NCBI RefSeq assembly: GCF_001263795.1
Contig: NZ_LHUR01000012.1
Coordinates: forward strand, 248,001 to 312,000
Reading direction: 5' to 3'
Length of the DNA: 64,000 bases
From: Clostridium homopropionicum DSM 5847
Lineage (GTDB): Bacteria > Bacillota > Clostridia > Clostridiales > Clostridiaceae
Below the pieces are notes generated by a model. The model was not told the DNA's origin. It saw nothing but the letters and a program-made list of their open reading frames with translations, and ran no database searches. Of this stretch, positions 61,401-64,000 are shown one piece after another. The position numbers and the translations under genes were made by a program. How positions within the stretch are numbered: the stretch's first letter is position 1; the number at the start of each line of letters is the position of its first letter.

Positions 61401-62742
61401 TTATATCCCATGCAAATTCAGCATATTGATTCCCGCTTACTATTTCATAGTCCTCTATCTTAGGATTATAAGCTGGCTGATTGTTCCAAGTTATAGTACT
61501 TGAATTCCAAGATCCTTGCACTTTATGAACGTCTATTTGCGTCGGTGTTGCATTTGCTTGATTTAAATATAAAAATAGGTAAGCTCCAGTAACTATGCTT
61601 GTAGATTGTATTGTAGGTAAATCAAATGAAATAAATGCTCTATTCCTGTTTGTTGTTGAACCTTGTCCAACCTGTAGGAATTCAACTCCTCCATAGTTTG
61701 AGTTAGGCACTCCTTCTGCTACATAGCTGTCATGAATGCTATTAATATTTAGAGGGGTTTGTACTGTTGGATCAATAATTACAGGATATACTCTATCTTT
61801 ACTATCTAACCATTCCTTATTTGGCAACAAACTTAAAATATAATTATCGTCCTTTTGTTCTAATAGGATCTCTATATACTTACTTATCTCTCCCTTAGTA
61901 TCATACATGAAGGGAGCTTCCATAGTATATATAAGCTTTGAATTATCAACATCATCGTAAAAACTGATACTTTTATCTTCATTTAGTTTTGCAGTTAAAT
62001 TCTTAGTTTTTAAGGTAAATTGAAAATTAGGGTTATCCACTTTTTCATTTAGTACTATTGATTCCTTAACTTTTTTTGATATAATACTGTATTCTAGATT
62101 TACTTTATCTTCTATATTTTCATACTTTACCTTTGAATTAATATTTTTTAATACCTTTTTGTCATCATCACTATTTCCATCCTTCGCTAAGTCTAGAACA
62201 TTCTCTTGAATATTTGAAGACACTACCTTCGCTTCAACTTCTGCAATAGGGGCTTCAGTCTCCCCATCACTAGATCCATCTGTACTTTTGCTCATTTTCC
62301 AAGATATTTCATACTTATCTTTATTAATGCTTATTAAATTTTCCGAATTAGATTTTTTAGATATTTTAACCTTAAAATCATTGTCTTTGTTTTCCAGCAC
62401 GCTATTACCTGATTCATCTGTAGCTTCTACTAGAGTATTGTCTATGTCCTTCCATTCACCATTTTCCTTGTAGTGAACTGGATCGTTATATATTACTGCT
62501 TCATATGTATTATCCTCGAGTAAAAAGTGTTTTATGTTCTCTTCTCTTTTTTCTTTCACCTCTTTGAGTATTTTTGGTGGATTTTTTGCTGCAGCTTGTG
62601 CTTCTGTTTCGCTAAATTGTGGTTCTACATAGTTTTGTTTATTCTCACCATTTATTGTCTCTGCAAATACCTGTGTTGGCAGAGCAGTAAAAATAAAAAA
62701 AGCAATTAAGATCCTAGAAATTAATCTCTTGTAGCTATTCAC
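55429..62742 (-). CDS. Secreted RHS/YD-repeat polymorphic toxin with NucA/NucB nuclease tip
   Basis: 2437 aa. A signal peptide (ISRILIAFFIFTALPTQVFA, ~9-28); a DNRLRE-type wall/adhesion domain (IHDSYVAEGVPNSNYGG, ~340-360, to ~490); many YD repeats; carbohydrate-binding-like blocks (~865-1180); two LamG-like domains (TMAAWVNPGTSATTRYIL ~1400, GTMGVWLNTKGGATNRYIL ~1750); and the RHS core end (PYRYRGYRYDTETGLYYLQ, RYYNPEWGRFLNVDE ~2210). A hydrophobic segment (~2270-2300) follows, then the tip SKYPETAQHVEDAIKSGHP, RKESLKDIP, DEYPPAMFREGG, SDNRGSGSWMGH, DGTRVRIRV, which is a NucA/NucB DNase. It starts at GTG after GAAGGAGGAAATATA. It probably acts by contact-dependent killing of other bacteria. 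Confidence 0.9.
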   Translation of the reverse strand: MNSYKRLISRILIAFFIFTALPTQVFAETINGENKQNYVEPQFSETEAQAAAKNPPKILKEVKEKREENIKHFLLEDNTYEAVIYNDPVHYKENGEWKDIDNTLVEATDESGNSVLENKDNDFKVKISKKSNSENLISINKDKYEISWKMSKSTDGSSDGETEAPIAEVEAKVVSSNIQENVLDLAKDGNSDDDKKVLKNINSKVKYENIEDKVNLEYSIISKKVKESIVLNEKVDNPNFQFTLKTKNLTAKLNEDKSISFYDDVDNSKLIYTMEAPFMYDTKGEISKYIEILLEQKDDNYILSLLPNKEWLDSKDRVYPVIIDPTVQTPLNINSIHDSYVAEGVPNSNYGGVEFLQVGQGSTTNRNRAFISFDLPTIQSTSIVTGAYLFLYLNQANATPTQIDVHKVQGSWNSSTITWNNQPAYNPKIEDYEIVSGNQYAEFAWDITSIAKEWTSTGTNNGLMIKNHNEASGYNQFISSDSESALVELRPRGLIYYTDSTGLENYWTYHSQDIGRAGTGYVNDYNGNLVLVHNDLSMNGNKMPISLSHVFNSNERNVSNGYGNGWRLNLSQKLVFDAVTQNYVYTDEDGTKHYLVYDSTESVYKDESGIDITMTINPSSTNERYKIKDKKDNALLFTSGGYLYKIQDSNGNTLTLSYDGVVLKSITDGAGRVTKLDVSESGYLLGIIDPSNRRTSFSYDGINLSRITYPDGNYSTYTYNANNNLEYVTNFDGYKIGYIYYDVLPYRVKQIIETNEDGTPGQGINVNYGYNSTTYNDYRGKKNIYQFNNYGNTVSTRDDEGNALYYDYNTKSDTGKELYNKLSFESKLQKPIMNYLKNHNAEIVGNWTAVNDGNTNGSSTYDTTIKYLGAQALKTEKLDTLNRRFHKQQVTLTKGNTYTLSAYIKTENVSKDNKKGAAVFISYQDSSGNTQTVYSDYVSGTNEWEREEVTFTLPSNAASDVVEANVGIANESGAAYFDAIQLEDGALANRYNMLENPNFIYGLATPDFWSKNSYTDGNDTLVTSSDSSYPIKLDTTKKVFRINGSASLNKTIYQKINQSGNAGDVYVVSGWAKGDSVPLSSGRYFALDVGIEKLDGTYEWKVVPFNEDSTEWQYASAKIITGAAYKSLTFYALYYQNENTAYFDGLQLYKEEFSQSYVYDDKGNIKSVQDVRAEESQFEYQNNDVVKATNVNGGIYNYTHDAKHNIQTAISAENVKYTFEYDASGNITTSKVGETSELTVQSAAAYTTDGNYLNSIEDSSGNKVTYNYNTTKGNLDRTTDAKGNSIFYSYDSIDRLKQVETLASNGNLEVFPLEGSTTGTKGTSPSANNALFDNDENGKLVLKALDNYKLAYTLGLGISSGTMAAWVNPGTSATTRYILDSQFGGNSSMLTLYLDTSNKLNLAVRNSDGTWRTVITSTDTVTANTWNYIAFNWSKNESSILTFNLYLNDKVYSVADINAATIKDFTGATTSLGMHDSGLYSINGLMDQFIYSGEALSQTDINSIRDIGRGNYLGLNSIKNSYTYENDKIKSVSHNGFSYTFNYDGAGNNSEVNVGSQNLITNVFHSRTGLLQSSTYGNGTSISYNYDSEDRISSKLINGAEKYKYSYDASGNLGILEDLINNKTYRYIYDASDRLTKLKDSDGNIMTYNYDKGGNISTFQEKVNGIGYITSYDYDKDNRVTDIYYKNPLLNSEGTEYFPLNNSTTGSRGTKPYSIAGESYEKDIAVTDSTVKQKRVLTTSSSTKILYDLGLKQSQGTMGVWLNTKGGATNRYILASEGNGSLLTTYLDSNSKLNLAVRNASGSWLTLITSTDIITLNTWNYAAFTWSVSGATLNVKLYLNDKVYSGSTTSFKDFTGAKTAVGSTVAGSNQLNGQLEGLTYYNTELSSEEINEAYSAGRGNKVNYKYDAIGRVTDRTLSTGVIDFITKYSFETGKTVGSVVNTTTKVKEIDNNGNKIAYTYDPNGNIATITENGKVINYTYDQLNQLTREDNQVLNKTITYSYDAGGNILSKTEYPYTTGTPGTPLKTYNYEYTDINWKDKLTSFDGKPITYDAIGNPLTYDGYTFTWEQGRQLQSLNGNGKNISYKYNADGIRTEKTVNGVTTKYHLAGDKVTYEDNGVDKIYYTYDSDENLVSMNLNGVEYYYIRNAQGDIIGLFDKNGSAVASYTYDSWGKLISIKDGSGTDITNNTSSVGYKNPYRYRGYRYDTETGLYYLQSRYYNPEWGRFLNVDEYVGKVGTLLSANMFAYCLNNPVNLYDPSGSWFALTFPSLGQVATGILGTITAVVSSPIAIGVALVASTGFLTYAGYRYYQSTVAADSSGEVESSSDDDVDVEIVIPRSKYPETAQHVEDAIKSGHPDKLTVDRSKAKANRKESLKDIPKVKAKDLDEYPPAMFREGGAGASVRPVVPSDNRGSGSWMGHKLRAFPDGTRVRIRVGD

Positions 62743-62950
62743 TATATTTCCTCCTTCACTTTAAATGTTAACAAATTGTTAACTAAAGTGTATTATAGAA
62801 CCTCCTCTGGCTCAAGGAGTAATATATGCTGTATTAGCTACTATATTACATTACATGATTATAGTGTAATTAATCCCTACATATACTAATTAGTTTATAG
62901 TAAGCATCTTAACTTCCCCATGTATTATGTCCTTCTAATATGAATAACGT

Positions 62951-64000
62951 TTATTTTTTCAATACTAACTTGGTATCTTTAATTACCTTAGCTATAGTGT
63001 AAAATATTACAAAGAACTCCAATCTACCTAAAAGCATTAAAACAGATTCAGTCCATAAAACAACTCCTGAGACATTAGCTGAAGTAACTCCAACAGATAA
63101 TCCAACCGTACTAAGACTTGATGCAATTTCAAACATAGCATCCCTAAGAGGATATCCGCTTAGAGTAATTATGCAAACTCCTATAAAATAAGTTATAACA
63201 TACATAATCAAAAAATTCCCTAGTTCTACCAAATGATTATCTTTCACATAATATTTTCCATCTGGTCTAAATACATAATTCTCTTTAACTCCGTATTTAG
63301 GGAGTAAGAATCCCTTTATATTCCACAATAATGATTTAATTAGTACATATGCTCTATAAAGTTTTAATCCACCAGCAGTTGAACCAGTTCCACCACCAAT
63401 AATCATTAATATAACCATTACAAATATTCCAAAATCATTCCAATTAGTATATGTTACTGTAGAAAAACCTGTTGTAGAGATAGCTGAAGTTGCTTCAAAA
63501 ATTGCTATTCTAAAAGATCTCCCAAGAGATGTATACAACCCTCTTAGAGTATAGAATGCTAATAGCGGAATTGATAAAGACATTAGGAAGAACATAAATC
63601 TTACTTCACCAATTCTAAAAAACCTTTTAACTTTCCCTTTTAAAATTAAATAATGAGCTGCAAAGTTAGTAGTTCCAAGTATCATTAAAATAATTGTTAT
63701 TAATTCTATTATTGGACTTTTATATTCTCCTATACTATTTACTTTAGTAGAAAAACCCCCTGTCGATACTGCAGCTATTGAATGATTAATTGCATCAAAT
63801 ATAGACATTCCAGCTATTACATACAGTATTATTCCTGCTATTATATATCCGCTATATATCTTCATTATAAGACTTGTAGTTTTCTTTATATTAGGGAGTA
63901 ATTTATCTGACCTTGCTTCTGCAGTATAAAGTCCCATGCCAAGAGGACCTATAATTGTTGAAAGCATAACTACTGCAAGTCCTGCCCCTCCAAAAAATTG
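62951..64000 (-). CDS. TrkH/KtrB-type potassium transporter subunit, N-terminus cut by window edge
   Basis: 349 codons visible. Reading continues beyond an internal ATG (63967) to the window end as FFGGAGLAVVM, part of the first selectivity-filter region, so the true start lies outside. Membrane segments and P-loops with GGF (HSIAAVSTGGFST), SAISTTGFST, GGGTGSTAGGLKLYR and SLSTVGLSVG are the four-fold pore motifs of TrkH/KtrB. The protein imports K+ together with a TrkA/KtrA regulatory subunit, which is not in view. It ends 18 bases after a short TATTCAT stretch. The 208-bp gap to the RHS gene contains a GTTAACAAATTGTTAAC palindrome (62767-62783). Confidence 0.9.
   Translation of the reverse strand, partial: QFFGGAGLAVVMLSTIIGPLGMGLYTAEARSDKLLPNIKKTTSLIMKIYSGYIIAGIILYVIAGMSIFDAINHSIAAVSTGGFSTKVNSIGEYKSPIIELITIILMILGTTNFAAHYLILKGKVKRFFRIGEVRFMFFLMSLSIPLLAFYTLRGLYTSLGRSFRIAIFEATSAISTTGFSTVTYTNWNDFGIFVMVILMIIGGGTGSTAGGLKLYRAYVLIKSLLWNIKGFLLPKYGVKENYVFRPDGKYYVKDNHLVELGNFLIMYVITYFIGVCIITLSGYPLRDAMFEIASSLSTVGLSVGVTSANVSGVVLWTESVLMLLGRLEFFVIFYTIAKVIKDTKLVLKK

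Noticed and set aside
62767-62783. GTTAACAAATTGTTAAC palindrome before the RHS gene
   Set aside because: AT-rich palindromes of this kind are common in such DNA, and no second copy or regulator gene supports an operator. Noted with the TrkH entry only.
62921-62936. ATGTATTATGTCCTTC shared with 50823-50838
   Set aside because: A 16-bp exact match without flanking similarity. It may be a trace of rearrangement between the ldt fragment and this region, but I cannot support it further.

Overview
The window looks like a chromosomal segment of a spore-forming, low-GC Firmicute, most likely Clostridium sensu stricto. The evidence is strongly AT-rich DNA, an alpha/beta-type small acid-soluble spore protein, AAGGAGG-type ribosome binding sites with frequent TTG/GTG starts, rho-independent terminators on most genes, and clostridial-type gene content. 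No rRNA, tRNA, CRISPR array or intact insertion sequence was seen.

Layout. (1) 0-29 kb is mostly housekeeping and sporulation-related: an AlbA_2 regulator, a GAF-GGDEF protein, an ECF-transporter S component, release factor 3, a Cof-type phosphatase, trpS, a giant cyclic-beta-glucan-synthase-like protein of 2883 aa, lysA under a lysine riboswitch, a SASP, a methyltransferase, a self-controlled tetR-hsmA pair, and an L,D-transpeptidase. Three copies of a double-palindrome intergenic repeat lie in this part. (2) 29.3-50.7 kb is an accessory amino-acid island. It carries three MalY/PatB-type PLP C-S lyases or aminotransferases, two RidA deaminases, two NhaC-type antiporters, an M20 amidohydrolase, a D-cysteine desulfhydrase (plus the wreck of a second), a branched-chain aminotransferase, a YtnI-like glutaredoxin, an enolase-superfamily enzyme, an XRE regulator, a PrpR-like sigma-54 activator with a clear -24/-12 promoter, and two HxlR regulators with shared operators. 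Near-identical L,D-transpeptidase sequences in direct orientation bracket the island (28.95-29.19 and 50.84-51.08 kb). (3) 51-63 kb is a conflict/toxin region: an MntA-HepT toxin-antitoxin pair, gene fragments, a 2437-aa secreted RHS protein ending in a NucA/NucB nuclease domain with a DUF2625 gene behind it, and displaced RHS tips, toxin remnants and immunity genes (Imm53). A TrkH-type potassium transporter runs off the right edge.

How the genes may work together. The island contains two parallel transcription units, M20 - PatB - RidA - (structured spacer) - NhaC - membrane protein - glutaredoxin - PatB - BCAT - desulfhydrase, and sigma-54 promoter - NhaC - enolase-superfamily - PatB - RidA. 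C-S lyases and D-cysteine desulfhydrase pass through 2-aminoacrylate, the toxic enamine that RidA removes, and an M20 deacylase would free N-acylated S-conjugates. My reading is a system for import, deacylation and cleavage of cysteine/thiol conjugates, with thiol- or electrophile-sensing HxlR regulators alongside. The gene families are clear from sequence. The pathway and its substrate are inference.
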